Made by a program: the position numbers and the translations under genes. Positions 25,986 through 34,826 of a stretch of 64,000 bases of DNA are shown piece after piece; position 1 is the first letter of the stretch, and every line of letters starts with the position of its first letter. Below the pieces are notes generated by a model that saw only the letters and a list, made by a program, of their open reading frames with translations, was not told the origin of the DNA and searched no databases. Source of the DNA: Streptomyces sp. NBC_01689 (GTDB lineage: Bacteria; Actinomycetota; Actinomycetes; Streptomycetales; Streptomycetaceae). The stretch lies in assembly GCF_036250675.1 (NCBI RefSeq), contig NZ_CP109592.1, forward strand, positions 992,001 to 1,056,000. Reading direction: 5' to 3'.

Positions 25986-26281
25986 CGATCGCTCTCCTTC
26001 GCGAAGAAGACCGCGGCTTTTCGCAGCACCTCGATCGTCTTGGCCTGTTCGATGTTCTGCCGACGCAGTCGCCTGAGCTCCTCACGCTCGGCCGTGGTGA
26101 GATCACCCGGGGCTCCCTCGCCCTGGTCTGCCTTGGCCTGGCGGTACCAGCCGCGCAGGGACTCGGAGCTGATGCCGAGATCCCGGGCGACCGCCGTGAC
26201 CGTCTTGCCCGAAGAGTCGACGAGCGCGATCGCGTCCCGCTTGAACTCCTCGGTGTACCGCTTCGTGTATTTGCTTCCCAC
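25982..26281 (-). CDS. IS3-family transposase OrfA
   Basis: A 99-residue DNA-binding subunit. KYTKRYTEEFKRDAIALVDS and VTAVARDLGISSESLRGWYR form the HTH_Tnp_1 domain. The C-terminal AEREELRRLRRQNIEQAKTI and EVLRKAAVFFAKE are the leucine-zipper coiled coil used for dimerisation. It works with OrfB, alone or as a frameshift fusion. Confidence 0.9.
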   Translation of the reverse strand: MGSKYTKRYTEEFKRDAIALVDSSGKTVTAVARDLGISSESLRGWYRQAKADQGEGAPGDLTTAEREELRRLRRQNIEQAKTIEVLRKAAVFFAKESDR

Positions 26282-26413
26282 CTGGCGCTACTTCCTCTGG
26301 AACCTCAGGTCCCAGTCTCCAGGTGTCCACGATCAAGGGGAAGGTTCAGCCGTAGACCGCCACACCTAACAATCCAGCCAACACCAAGGAGTGAAAACCG
26401 ATCCGGCTGATTG

Positions 26414-26976
26414 GCTCCTCCCGCGCACGCAGGGATGATCCCAACAACGAGATCGCCGTTCCGTCGATCACTCGCTGCTCCCCGCGCACGCGGGGATGGT
26501 CCCGGCGTGCCCACGGCCGGGAACGCGGACACCTTCTGCTCCCCGCGCACGCGGGGATAGTCCCTTGTGGAGGCCGATGAACGATGCGGCCCAGCCCTGC
26601 TCCCGCGTACGCGCGGATGGTCCCTGGCTTCTGCACCTGTCCACATGGGACGAGACCTGCTCCCCGCGCACGCGGGGATGGTCCCAGAGGGACTTCACGG
26701 TCTCGAGGCCAGAAGCGCTGCTCCCCGCGCACGCGGGGATGGTCCCGGGCACGTATTCCAGCCTAACGGCCGTCCGGTCTGCTCCCCGCGCACGCCGGGA
26801 TGGTCCCGACAACGCCGCCGACGCCGTCGCACTGATGGCCTGCTCCCTGCGCACGCGGGGATGGTCTCTACTAGGCCAACGGTTCGGTCTTGGAGTTCTT
26901 CTGTTCCCCGTGCACGCGGGGACGGGGACAACTAGCTACAACGCTAGCTGCTCTCCGCGCAGGCGAGGATGGTCCC
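26414..26976 (+). CRISPR. Type I-E-like CRISPR array, 10 repeats, orphan
   Basis: Ten 28-29-bp repeats with consensus CTGCTCCCCGCGCACGCGGG followed by GATGGTCCC, starting at 26414, 26475, 26536, 26597, 26657, 26718, 26779, 26840, 26901 and 26948. Eight spacers are 32 bp; the last is only 18 bp. The hairpin-forming repeat is of the type I-E class, read left to right like the E. coli repeat. The first repeat and the last three are degenerate, and the fourth lacks one base. No cas gene is in the window. The IS3 element lies 84 bp to the left. Confidence 0.95.
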
Positions 26977-27460
26977 CAAATGATCAAGATGGTGGATGCG
27001 GTGGGAGCTGGAGCTTGCACTGGCTGTGGTCAACCGCGACCTGATGGCGACCCAGGCAGGCCGAACGTGCCGCCCTGGCGGTGCCCGCTGTCGGGGAGCC
27101 TGCGGCCTGGGCTGTCGACCTACACCGACGCGGACGCCCTCTCGGCCCGCAACCTGGTGGCCGTGCTGTGATGACTCGGGCCGGGAGGGGCGGCCTGCGT
27201 GAACGTGTAGCAGGCCAGGCCGCGTCCGCCGGACGTGGAGGTCCGGCCGAAGGAACCAGCCTTGTGGGGGCGGCTGTAACGCCTGTGGTGGCAAGCCCGG
27301 GCCGCGGATCTCCGCCACGAGGTCGGTAAGGAGCAGGCGGAGGGGATGACGTCGCGTCTGCCGGGACGCGTCGCTCCGGTGGTGACGCTCCGCAGGCCCT
27401 GACCGGCCAGGCCCGGGTAGGGTCCGCAGAACAGCGATGGTATGAGGCGGGGTTCTGGGA
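26977..27460. other. No recognisable gene
   Basis: About 480 bp between the CRISPR array and the glycerol-3-phosphate dehydrogenase. A minus frame (LLLTDLVAEIRGPGLPPQAL) and a plus frame near 27000 look vaguely coding, but neither has a start or known motif. No cas remnant was seen. Confidence 0.35.
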
Positions 27461-28468
27461 ATGGTTCGGGTTGCGGTGCTCTCCGCGGGGTCGTGGGGCA
27501 CGGCCATGGCCAAGGTGTTCGCGGACGCCGGCAGCGACGTGACGGTCCACGCGCGGCGGCCGGAAGTCGCCGACGCAATCAACCATCAGTGCGAGAACCC
27601 CGCTTATCTGCCCGGTGTGACGCTCCCGGACCGGCTGCGCGCGACGACCAGCGCACCGGAGGCCCTGGAGGGTGCGGCGCACGTGGTCCTGTCGATCCCG
27701 GCGCAGACGCTCCGGACGAACCTGGCCGCGTGGACTCCGCACATCGGTGCGGACGCGGTGGTTGTCAGCCTGATGAAGGGCGTTGAGACCCACAGCGGTC
27801 TGCGGATGACGCAGGTGATCCACGATGTCACCGGCATCGGCCCGGAGCGGGTCGCGATCCTGTCCGGCCCGAACCTCGCCCGGGAGGTCGCCGCCCAGCA
27901 GCCGGCGGCGGCCGTCATCGCGTGCCCCGACGAGAGCGCCGCGGCCGCGTTGCAGCAGGCGTGCCACACGCACTACTTCCGTCCGTACACGGGCACGGAC
28001 GTGGTGGGGTGCGAGCTCGGCGGCGCGGTGAAGAACGTGATCGCGCTCGCGGTCGGCCTCGCGACCGGCCTCGGCCTCGGCGACAACGCCCGCGCGCTGC
28101 TCATCACTCGGGGGCTCGCGGAGACCGCGCGGCTGGGCGCGGCGATGGGCGCGGACCCGTTGACGTTCGCCGGGCTCGCCGGCGCCGGGGACCTCATCGC
28201 GACCTGCTCGTCCCCGCTCTCCCGGAATCGGACGTTCGGCGAACACCTCGGCAGGGGGTTGACCGTGGACGAGGCGACGGTGGCGACGAAGCAGACCGCG
28301 GAGGGCGTGATGTCCTGCCGCGCGGTCCTCGACCTGGCGGCCGCACACCGTGTGGAGATGCCGATCACCGAGGTGGTCTCCGCGGTCATCGCAGGGGCCG
28401 TGTCTGTCCCGGACGCCGCCGCGGCGTTGATGTCCCGGACGCCGAAGTCAGAGCGCTACGACGTCTGA
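27461..28468 (+). CDS. gpsA: NAD(P)-dependent glycerol-3-phosphate dehydrogenase
   Basis: A 335-residue cytoplasmic enzyme making sn-glycerol-3-phosphate from dihydroxyacetone phosphate for phospholipid synthesis. The Rossmann start [20 protein letters not shown] has Ser in place of the usual first Gly of GAGSWGT. Other family blocks: [30 protein letters not shown] (catalytic Lys) and [20 protein letters not shown]. Length is normal. Streptomyces often carries a second gpsA-like gene, and this accessory copy next to a CRISPR array is probably such a paralog. It is monocistronic. Confidence 0.92.
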   Translation: MVRVAVLSAGSWGTAMAKVFADAGSDVTVHARRPEVADAINHQCENPAYLPGVTLPDRLRATTSAPEALEGAAHVVLSIPAQTLRTNLAAWTPHIGADAVVVSLMKGVETHSGLRMTQVIHDVTGIGPERVAILSGPNLAREVAAQQPAAAVIACPDESAAAALQQACHTHYFRPYTGTDVVGCELGGAVKNVIALAVGLATGLGLGDNARALLITRGLAETARLGAAMGADPLTFAGLAGAGDLIATCSSPLSRNRTFGEHLGRGLTVDEATVATKQTAEGVMSCRAVLDLAAAHRVEMPITEVVSAVIAGAVSVPDAAAALMSRTPKSERYDV

Positions 28469-28755
28469 GGCTCCTCCTCGCCTGCCTGCGGGGGGCCGGT
28501 GTCCTTCCGCCGCCACCTGCGGGCTGTCGAGGATCTTCTCGTCGGTCCTCCCGAGAACTGGTGCGGTGTCTGCGGCGACGGCGATGATGCGGTGGTCGGG
28601 GCCGAGATCGCTTAGATCGTGCGGAACTTCGAGGTCTGGTCTCCCACGAGAACGTCTACACCGCCCCGGCCACCCAGGAACCCGCAGCCGGCTGAGCGTC
28701 CGTGGGACCTCCAGTGGTGCTGCCCCCGGGCCGAGCCTCGGTGCAGCGCCGGTCT
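28469..28755. other. No recognisable gene
   Basis: About 290 bp between two convergent genes. A plus frame with NWCGVCGDGDDAVVGAEIA near 28560 may be a relic. No repeat or clear terminator was seen. Confidence 0.3.
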
Positions 28756-29427
28756 TCAGACCTCGTCCGGGTTCTCCTGGGCGTATAGGCGGGCGTCGAG
28801 CTCGGCTGCCCAGGCAAGGGCCCAGGCGCGCAGGTCGGTCAGTTGGCCGGGATTGAGGCCGTAGTCGGTGAAATCCTTGTCGTCCCACCATTCGGCACCG
28901 TTGAGGCGGTCGCGCAGGTCTTCGAGGCTGAACTCGTAGCGTGCGTGGCGGCGGCCGAGCGTTTCGAGGTCGGCGGTGGTGCGGTGCTGGGAGGCGGCGT
29001 GGACGTCGATGAGGTCGCGGACTGCTCCGCGGTCCGCGAGCGCGCGGACCTTGGTGCCGATCACGTCGTCGAGGGCCAGGACCGGTCCGTATTCGGTTTG
29101 CGTGGGCGGATTCCAGAATGCCTCTTTGAGGACGTCCACCTCGCATTCCTCTCCGGATTTCGGGTCGGTTGCGATCAGACGGCCGGAGAGGGCGCTGGTC
29201 TCGATCTGGCGGATGCTCCAGCCGCGGGTGGCTAGGCCGTCGCTGACCACAGCGACGATCTCGGCGATCGGGGCGGGGTTGTCGGTGGCTACATCGAGGT
29301 CCTGGCTGAGGCGGTCGACCAGGCCGTGGGCCTGGACGGCATAGCCGCCTGTGATCACCAAGGGGTAGGGGGTGCCGATCGCGAGTACATCGGCAAGGAG
29401 CCGGCGGTGCAGGTCGGTCAGATTCAC
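28756..29427 (-). CDS. AbiEii-like nucleotidyltransferase (putative toxin)
   Basis: A 223-residue protein of the AbiEii/DUF1814-type nucleotidyltransferase group. The active-site block VITGGYAVQAHGLVDRLSQD, then LDVAT, matches GG-x-A-(hydrophobic)-RxSxDLDF of these enzymes. KVRALADRGAVRDLIDVHAA holds a second conserved region (K-x-R-A...RD-x-ID). Such proteins act as growth-inhibiting toxins that modify tRNA or nucleotides in abortive infection. Its start overlaps the stop of the upstream 122-residue gene by 4 bp, a tight pair like a toxin-antitoxin operon. Confidence 0.75.
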   Translation of the reverse strand: MNLTDLHRRLLADVLAIGTPYPLVITGGYAVQAHGLVDRLSQDLDVATDNPAPIAEIVAVVSDGLATRGWSIRQIETSALSGRLIATDPKSGEECEVDVLKEAFWNPPTQTEYGPVLALDDVIGTKVRALADRGAVRDLIDVHAASQHRTTADLETLGRRHARYEFSLEDLRDRLNGAEWWDDKDFTDYGLNPGQLTDLRAWALAWAAELDARLYAQENPDEV

Positions 29428-29792
29428 GCGGCCGGCATGCTCCGGACGGCGGCCAGCTCAGGGAAGGCGGCCTCCCATGCCTCCCGCAGCGGCCTGCTGA
29501 TCAGGGTACGCAGGACCGGCCACTGCTCGAGCAGCAGATCCCGGTTCAAAAAGGCGACCAGGTCTTGGCGCTGCCCTTCGGCCAGGACGGTGCGGTAGAG
29601 ACTCATCCGCGAGCGCGGCTGCTCCACCTCGTAGGAGCGGCGTCCTGACCACGACACGTGCAGCGGCAGGTCGACCGAGCCGCGAGTGGGGCCCGTCAGA
29701 TCCTGAAGGCGGGCGGGCAGCCGCTTGGCGTACTGCTCGCGGAGCAGCTCAAACGCGTTCGGCACCGGGAAACGGGACGAGCTCAAGGCCAT
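29424..29792 (-). CDS. Partner of the AbiEii-like gene, unknown family
   Basis: A 122-residue soluble protein (NAFELLREQYAKRLPARLQD, WSGRRSYEVEQPRSRMSLYR, DLVAFLNRDLLLEQWPVLRT). It overlaps the nucleotidyltransferase start (ATGA), so the two are co-translated. The classical AbiEi antitoxin has a winged helix at its N-terminus; none is obvious here. The region LEQWPVLRTLISRPLREAWE looks helical. Role as antitoxin or regulator is inferred from position only. Confidence 0.65.
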   Translation of the reverse strand: MALSSSRFPVPNAFELLREQYAKRLPARLQDLTGPTRGSVDLPLHVSWSGRRSYEVEQPRSRMSLYRTVLAEGQRQDLVAFLNRDLLLEQWPVLRTLISRPLREAWEAAFPELAAVRSMPAA

Positions 29793-30570
29793 GCCTCGAT
29801 TATGACCTGCCAGACCGCGCAGCAGAGGGCCGAAGCCCGAACCGGCTGACTACCTGTGGCGGAGCAATGATCCTCGGTGGCGGCTCCGCTGCTCACGGAC
29901 GCGGCGCAGTGGCGGTCCGTATTCGCAGGGCATCTACGCCCGGCGACAAGGCGGCCGCCGCTGGGCGAGTGGGCTGGTCCTCCGTGGGCTCCGCCCGGCG
30001 CCCGCCAGGCGGCCCGGCTGGAACGATAGCCATGGGCGCCAGGCGCAGCGGCCCGAGCCGGCTGTGGACGGTGCGGGGTTTGCTGGCCGTGCGCATTCCA
30101 GTACCGATGGACGCGACAGAGGTGCCGTTGTTTCTGGCGCGGGCTGTGAGCGGAGGTTCCGTCCGCTTGCAGATCGGCACTCATCCAGTCAGCGTGAATC
30201 CCTGCCCGCACGGATCTTGAGGAGACTTCGCAGATGCTGAAGAAGCGACCGCTTCGCTGACCTGCTGTGCCATGCCTGGTCCAGCATCGACCGCACCGGA
30301 GCGGCCTGGACCGATTACGTAGAACGCCTACCCGGGAGTGTCAGGGCCCGGGCTCGGGCCCGTCGCGGTGAGCCCGACGGCGGGCGGCGGACCTGGTCTT
30401 CTAGAAGGTCTGGCCGCTGGAGACGTGGATGTACACCGGGCGGCACGCGCGGACCTCGCGGTGCAGCGTCTGGACCACACCGCGCACGTGGTCCGCGTCC
30501 CCGTGGGGAGCGTCACGTGATTACCCACCCGCGGCGCCAACTTCCCCGCACTGTCGTTCGAATACGCGGA
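29793..30570. other. No intact gene; fragments only
   Basis: About 780 bp. A minus-strand fragment at about 30404-30520 (DADHVRGVVQTLHREVRACR, then PVYIHVSSGQTF and stop) and a plus fragment at about 30245-30340 (RFADLLCHAWSSIDRTGAAW) look like ends of lost genes. Neither family is recognised. Confidence 0.35.
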
Positions 30571-31164
30571 TCACGGCTCGGGGATCCATTCCGCGGGTGG
30601 AGGGGTGCGGCTGTAGTGGGCTCCTGTGGTGCCGTAGCGGGCGAGGTGGAGGGTTTCGCCGTCGAGCTGGATCTCGGCCGGTGGGGGGTTGGGGACGGAG
30701 ATCCGCGGGTGGGCGTAGGGGTGGCCTTCGATGAAGAGGGGCTCCAGGTGCCGGTTCCAGCTGTCCGCCCAGCTCTGGGCGTGCTCGCGGGTCCACGGGT
30801 TCTGCAGGGTCCGTGGGGCGGCCGGGTCGTGGCCGTAGCTGTTGAGGCTGCGCACCAGGGCTTCGCCGTAGACACCCTTGACCCGGAAGTTCTCCAGGTC
30901 CTCCAGGTGGACGACCATGTTGACGTACCGGCGGCTGTTGCCCCGGTGCCGGCCGACCGCGTGTCGACGTGGGTCGCCGGGGTCCCAGATGGCGGGCGGG
31001 ATCCACAGCAGGGTGCCGGCGCGGAAGTGCTTCGTGCCGTGCTGGATGTCGAGGCCGCTCTCGCCGTGCGAGGTCTCCCGTGCCACGTTGGCCACCAGAC
31101 ACCAGCCCAGGAGTCCGTCCGGCGTCTCTTCTTCGGTGGGTCCCGTGTCTGTCACGCCGAGCAT
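30571..31164 (-). CDS. Hypothetical protein
   Basis: A protein of about 197 residues, start MLGVTDTGPTEEETPDGLLG. Soluble and proline/tryptophan-rich in the second half (TLQNPWTREHAQSWADSWNR, YAHPRISVPNPPPAEIQLDG). RYVNMVVHLEDLENFRVKGV looks like a beta-alpha unit. The sequence seems conserved and coding through to its stop, but I do not recognise the family. It lies between the AbiEii-like region and IS5 copy A. An alternative start is at 31188. Confidence 0.55.
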   Translation of the reverse strand: MLGVTDTGPTEEETPDGLLGWCLVANVARETSHGESGLDIQHGTKHFRAGTLLWIPPAIWDPGDPRRHAVGRHRGNSRRYVNMVVHLEDLENFRVKGVYGEALVRSLNSYGHDPAAPRTLQNPWTREHAQSWADSWNRHLEPLFIEGHPYAHPRISVPNPPPAEIQLDGETLHLARYGTTGAHYSRTPPPAEWIPEP

Positions 31165-31321
31165 TCTGAGGTCAGGGGCGGGGCGCAAGCCAGCTGTTAT
31201 CGGCTGAGCCGACCGGACCGGATCACATACGGATCACCAGCCGCACGTATCGACCCTTGGGTGAGGTGCCACAGTCCATGATGTCTGCCCAATACTCAGG
31301 GTAAGCACTGGCCCTGTACTA

Positions 31322-32236
31322 GGGTCCGTCTTCAAACTGATCTTGCCCAGAGCAGGAATGATGCGAGATTGACCGCTGCCTCGTAGGAGGTGGCGGTCTT
31401 GTCGTATCTGGTGGCGATGCCGCGGAAGCCTTTGAGGCGGTTGAAGCAGCGCTCAACTACGTTGCGGCGGCGATAGATCTGTCGGTCGAATGCCGGTGGC
31501 CGGCCGCCGCGACGGCCGCGGCCCAGCCGGTGTCGCTGCTGGTCGGCTTTCTCCGGGATGGTGCACGCGATGCCGCGTTTGCGCAGGTAGGCGCGGAATC
31601 CTCGTGAGCTGTAGGCCTTGTCGGCGATGACCTGGTCGGGTTTGGAGCGGGGCCGGCCAAGGCCGGTCCGCGGGACGCGGATGCGTTCCAGGAGGGGACG
31701 CGCGCAGATGCTGTCGTGGCGTTGGCCGGGTGTCAGCAGGATCGCGAGCGGGCGGCCCTTGCCGTCGCAGGCGAGATGGATTTTGGTGGTCAGGCCTCCT
31801 CGCGATCGGCCGAGGGCGTGATCGTCCGGTTCGTCCGGTGGGTGGTTCCCCCTTTTCGGCCGGTGGCGGCGGCGTGCTGGTGGGCGCGGACGATGGTGGA
31901 GTCGATCTGGACGAGCCAGTCGATGTCGCCGGCCGCGTCCGCGTGTGCCTGGATCTGCTGGAGGGCCCGGGTGAACACGCCGTCCAGCGCATAGCGGCGG
32001 AAGCGGGTGTAGACCGTCTTCCATGGCCCGTAGCGATCCGGCAGGTCACGCCAGGAGATCCCGGTCCGGATCTTGTAGACCATCCCGTTGATGACCTGTC
32101 GATCCTCCACACGCGGACGGCCCGTCGCGGCCCGCGGTATCAACGGAGCGAGTAACTCCCACTCCTGATCGGTGAGTTCATGGCGACGTATCACCCCACC
32201 ATGATCCACCATCCGATGATCTTTGAAGACGGACCC
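31322..32236 (-). mobile_element. IS5-family element, copy A
   Basis: A 915-bp element with terminal repeats GGGTCCGTCTTCAAA and TTTGAAGACGGACCC, flanked by TA on both sides. It is nearly identical to copies B (44481-45395) and C (50728-51642). Its right-hand TA also serves as the left TA of the IS630 element. Confidence 0.9.
31332..32212 (-). CDS. IS5-family transposase of copy A (-1 frameshift)
   Basis: Frame 1 starts MVDHGGVIRRHELTDQEWEL and carries GISWRDLPDRYGPWKTVYTR and VQIDSTIVRAHQHAA (first Asp). Frame 2 continues DDHALGRSRGGLTTKIHLAC, QVIADKAYSSRGFRAYLRKR (second Asp) and RRRNVVERCFNRLKGFRGIA (Glu). The switch occurs at GAAAAGGGGG in the coding strand, near 31856, a slippery site for programmed -1 frameshifting. 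It is the same in all three copies, which argues for programming and not damage. Confidence 0.88.
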
Positions 32237-32366
32237 TAGTGCCGCATCAGGCAACGTTCGCCCTCACCAGTGAGAGCTGGCTTCGCCCACCCGTTGCAAG
32301 GGGTGTCAGTGGGCGGTGCGATGCTGACGCCGACAACTCCGCTCACGATGATCAAAGGGGGGGCCG

Positions 32367-33080
32367 ATGCCTGGTGAACGATCAGGGCCTGACTTGTCCT
32401 CGGTCGGCTTCGACTCTGAGTGGTGTGCCACGGACCTGGGTGCATACAGGACCTGCCGCTACACCTACGAGTACTACCCGTACGAGAGTCTGCCACCTCT
32501 CGACTCCACCCAGTTCACGGGCGTCTTTCAATGGCTCGGTGGTACCGGCGAACCTGTTCCCGAACAGGTCACGGCGCTCAATCGCTTGGCAGAGGACGTG
32601 TCGGCCAGAGGCTTGACGCTGCCGCGGGACTTCGCCACCTTCCAGGCCGACTCGAAGCTGCACTACTCGCTGGACGAGGTCTCGGTGACCGGCTGCTGGA
32701 CCGATATTTCAGAGCCCTTGCCTAGTCCGGTCGATCCTGGAGCCTTCCTCGTGCGATTCCTGCGGGATCAACAGGACTGCGTCATCTGGTACCTCTACCT
32801 CCGTTCTTCGGGTGAGGCGTTCGTGGTGCACTCCTATCTCGACTACGAATACGAGTACGAGGCACGGCGCGATGGGGAAGAGACGGAGACCAATCTCGAC
32901 GATCCGGAGGAGCAAAGGGCCGCAATCCTCTGGTGTGCACCTTCGTTCGAGGAGTTCGCCCATCGGTTCTGGATCGAGAACCGTCTGTGGCATGCCCTCA
33001 ACGGAAATGACCTGTCCGGGCTCGAGCCTCAGTTGCGTGACTACTTGCGCCACTACGCGCCGCCCGGAATACCCGCATGA
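32367..33080 (+). CDS. SUKH/SMI1-like hypothetical protein carried by IS630
   Basis: A 237-residue acidic soluble protein. LTLPRDFATFQADSKLHYSL, FLVRFLRDQQDCVIWYLYLR and PSFEEFAHRFWIENRLWHAL recall the SMI1/KNR4 (SUKH) fold, a family of immunity and regulatory proteins, though the assignment is by pattern only. It lies inside the IS630 inverted repeats, 27 bp before the transposase start and in the same direction. A genuine SMI1/KNR4 gene lies just outside the element at 34302. A role as defence cargo or immunity gene is inferred. Confidence 0.55.
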   Translation: MPGERSGPDLSSVGFDSEWCATDLGAYRTCRYTYEYYPYESLPPLDSTQFTGVFQWLGGTGEPVPEQVTALNRLAEDVSARGLTLPRDFATFQADSKLHYSLDEVSVTGCWTDISEPLPSPVDPGAFLVRFLRDQQDCVIWYLYLRSSGEAFVVHSYLDYEYEYEARRDGEETETNLDDPEEQRAAILWCAPSFEEFAHRFWIENRLWHALNGNDLSGLEPQLRDYLRHYAPPGIPA

Positions 33081-33107
33081 CCGTGCGCTGAACGAGATCA
33101 TGTGCGG

Positions 33108-34241
33108 ATGGCAGAGCAGGTACAGGTTCGCGGATTCGATGACGGCGAGGGGCGGCGCTTGCTGCGTATCGTCCGCAGGGGCACCGGGTCGGTGGTGACC
33201 TGGCGGCGGGCTCAGATGGTGCTGCTGTCCGCGCAGCGCATGACCGTGGCGAAGATCGTTGAGGTGACGTTCACCAGTGAAGACCGGGTCCGGGATGTCA
33301 TCCACAACTTCAACGCTGACGGCTTCGACACCCTTTACCCGAAGTACAAGGGAGGCCGGCCCAAGAAGTTCACGCTGCCCGAACGACGTGAGATCAAGAA
33401 GATCGTCAAGTCCCAGCCAGCCGAGCACGACCTGCCGTTTTCGACCTGGAGCCTGGCCAAGCTGGCCGACTTCCTGGTCGCCGAGGGGGTGGTCGACGAC
33501 ATCAGCCACGAGGGCCTTCGGGTCCTGCTCCGTGAGGAGGGCGTGTCCTTTCAACGCATAAAGACCTGGAAGACCTCCCGCGATCCCGACTATGCCGCCA
33601 AAAAGGCCCGCGTCGAGCATCTCTACGCGATCGCCGACGGCGAGGTCATACCCGAGGACGGCGAACCCGAGGTCGTCTTATGCCTCGACGAGTTCGGCCC
33701 GCTCAACCTCCAACCCCACCCCGGGCGGCAGTGGGCCGAGCGCGGCGGACGGCACAGGGACCCCGACCGGGAGCCGAGGCGCCGCAGGCGGGCAACCTAC
33801 ACCCGCCCGCACGGGGTCCGGCACCTGTTCGCCGCTCTGGACCTCGGCAAGGACAAGCTTTACGGCCACATCAAGCCGAGGAAGAACCGGACGAGGTTCC
33901 TGGAGTTCTGCCGCTACCTACGCAGCCTCTACCCGCCGGAAATCCGCATCGCGATCGTGCTCGACAACTTCTCCCCGCACCTGACCACGAAGAAGGACAC
34001 CCGAGTCGGCGATTGGGCCGCGGCCAACAACGTCGAATTCGCCTGCACGCCGACCATCAGTTCCTGGCTCAACCGTATCGAGGCCCAGTTCACCGCCCTG
34101 CGCTACTTCGCACTGGACGGGACGGACCACGCCAGTCACAAGGAGCAGGGCAGCATGATCCGCCGCTACATCCTCTGGCGGAACAAGCACGCCGCCGACG
34201 CACGCCTCCGCGAGGTGGTCGACAGGGCGAACGTTGCCTGA
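33108..34241 (+). CDS. IS630-family DDE transposase
   Basis: A 377-residue Tc1/mariner-like transposase. The N-terminal HTH (IVRRGTGSVVTWRRAQMVLL, VTFTSEDRVRDVIHNFNADG, KYKGGRPKKF) is followed by HTH_29/32-like SLAKLADFLVAEGVVDD and the DDE core: VVLCLDEFGPLNLQPHPGR (first Asp), IAIVLDNFSPH (second Asp) and SSWLNRIEAQFTALRYFAL (Glu). Full length, no frameshift. The ATG at 33108 is preferred to the GTG at 33102. Its stop is 8 bp from the right inverted-repeat end. Confidence 0.92.
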   Translation: MAEQVQVRGFDDGEGRRLLRIVRRGTGSVVTWRRAQMVLLSAQRMTVAKIVEVTFTSEDRVRDVIHNFNADGFDTLYPKYKGGRPKKFTLPERREIKKIVKSQPAEHDLPFSTWSLAKLADFLVAEGVVDDISHEGLRVLLREEGVSFQRIKTWKTSRDPDYAAKKARVEHLYAIADGEVIPEDGEPEVVLCLDEFGPLNLQPHPGRQWAERGGRHRDPDREPRRRRRATYTRPHGVRHLFAALDLGKDKLYGHIKPRKNRTRFLEFCRYLRSLYPPEIRIAIVLDNFSPHLTTKKDTRVGDWAAANNVEFACTPTISSWLNRIEAQFTALRYFALDGTDHASHKEQGSMIRRYILWRNKHAADARLREVVDRANVA

Positions 34242-34301
34242 TGCGGCACTAGTGAGGGAGCGAATGATCGAACCAGATCGGCCGGGCCTAGGCTGCTTGA
34301 C

Positions 34302-34826
34302 ATGGCGAGATTTGACGAGGTCAGGGCGGCATTCTGGAGTGACGGCGACTACGGCGTCCAACTACCGCTCACCGAGGAAGCAGTGCGGGAGGCTGAGCGC
34401 GTGCTCGGCGTGACGCTGCCCGCCGTGCTGCTCGACCTCCTCCGTGTCCAAAACGGTGGCAGCGTTGCCCCTGGTCTAAACGCGTTCCCGACCAACCGGC
34501 CCACTTCGTGGAGTGAAGACCACGTCCCTTTCGAAGATCTGATGGGCATCGGGCGACGCGAGCGGATGACATCGTTGCTCGACACCCCCTACTTGGTCGA
34601 AGAATGGGAGCTGCCATCGTCGATCGTGCTTCTCTCTGGCGACGGGCACTGCTGGATCAGTCTCGACTACCGAGACTGCGGCCCGAACGGTGAGCCATCG
34701 GTCACCTGGTTCGATACCGACCTCGGCACCGAACTCGCACTTGCGAGTGACTTCAGGGTGTTCGTCGAGAACCTCACTGCAGGCAGCGCCTTCGGTGTCG
34801 ACCCTGGCGACTCCACATCGGCTTGA
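34302..34826 (+). CDS. SMI1/KNR4 (SUKH) family protein
   Basis: A 174-residue soluble protein with clear SMI1/KNR4 features: PLTEEAVREAERVLGVTLPA, VLLDLLRVQNGG, PSSIVLLSGDGHCWISLDYR and DLGTELALASDFRVFVENLT. Family members often act as immunity proteins against contact-dependent or polymorphic toxins. The partner toxin is not visible here. IS630 sits 50 bp upstream, so the gene's promoter may be lost. Its 3' end overlaps the convergent recombinase frame by about 50 bp. Confidence 0.85.
   Translation: MARFDEVRAAFWSDGDYGVQLPLTEEAVREAERVLGVTLPAVLLDLLRVQNGGSVAPGLNAFPTNRPTSWSEDHVPFEDLMGIGRRERMTSLLDTPYLVEEWELPSSIVLLSGDGHCWISLDYRDCGPNGEPSVTWFDTDLGTELALASDFRVFVENLTAGSAFGVDPGDSTSA

Larger units (their letters stand above)
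25084..26329 (-). mobile_element. IS3-family element at the CRISPR leader
   Basis: An IS of about 1.25 kb with orfA/orfB on the minus strand. Its ends begin TGGACACTTG (left) and, on the other strand, TGGACACCTG (right). No clear target duplication was found. It ends 84 bp before the first CRISPR repeat, so it may have separated the array from its leader or cas genes. Confidence 0.7.
32239..34249 (+). mobile_element. IS630-family element with SUKH-like passenger
   Basis: Both ends carry the same 24-bp inverted repeat, beginning GTGCCGCATCAGGCAACGTT at 32239 and ending at 34249 with its complement. TA flanks both sides, the IS630/Tc1 target. The unit of 2.01 kb holds an unrelated gene (32367-33080) in front of the transposase, so it is about 0.8 kb longer than an ordinary IS630. 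Confidence 0.85.

Noticed and set aside
25084..26329. Target-site duplication of the IS3 element
   Set aside because: No matching 3-4-bp direct repeat could be read at both ends, so none is claimed.
26346..26935. Several overlapping frames encoding repeated SPRARGA- or CSPRTRGWS-type peptides
   Set aside because: They are translations of the CRISPR repeats and spacers, with a 61-bp period, not proteins.
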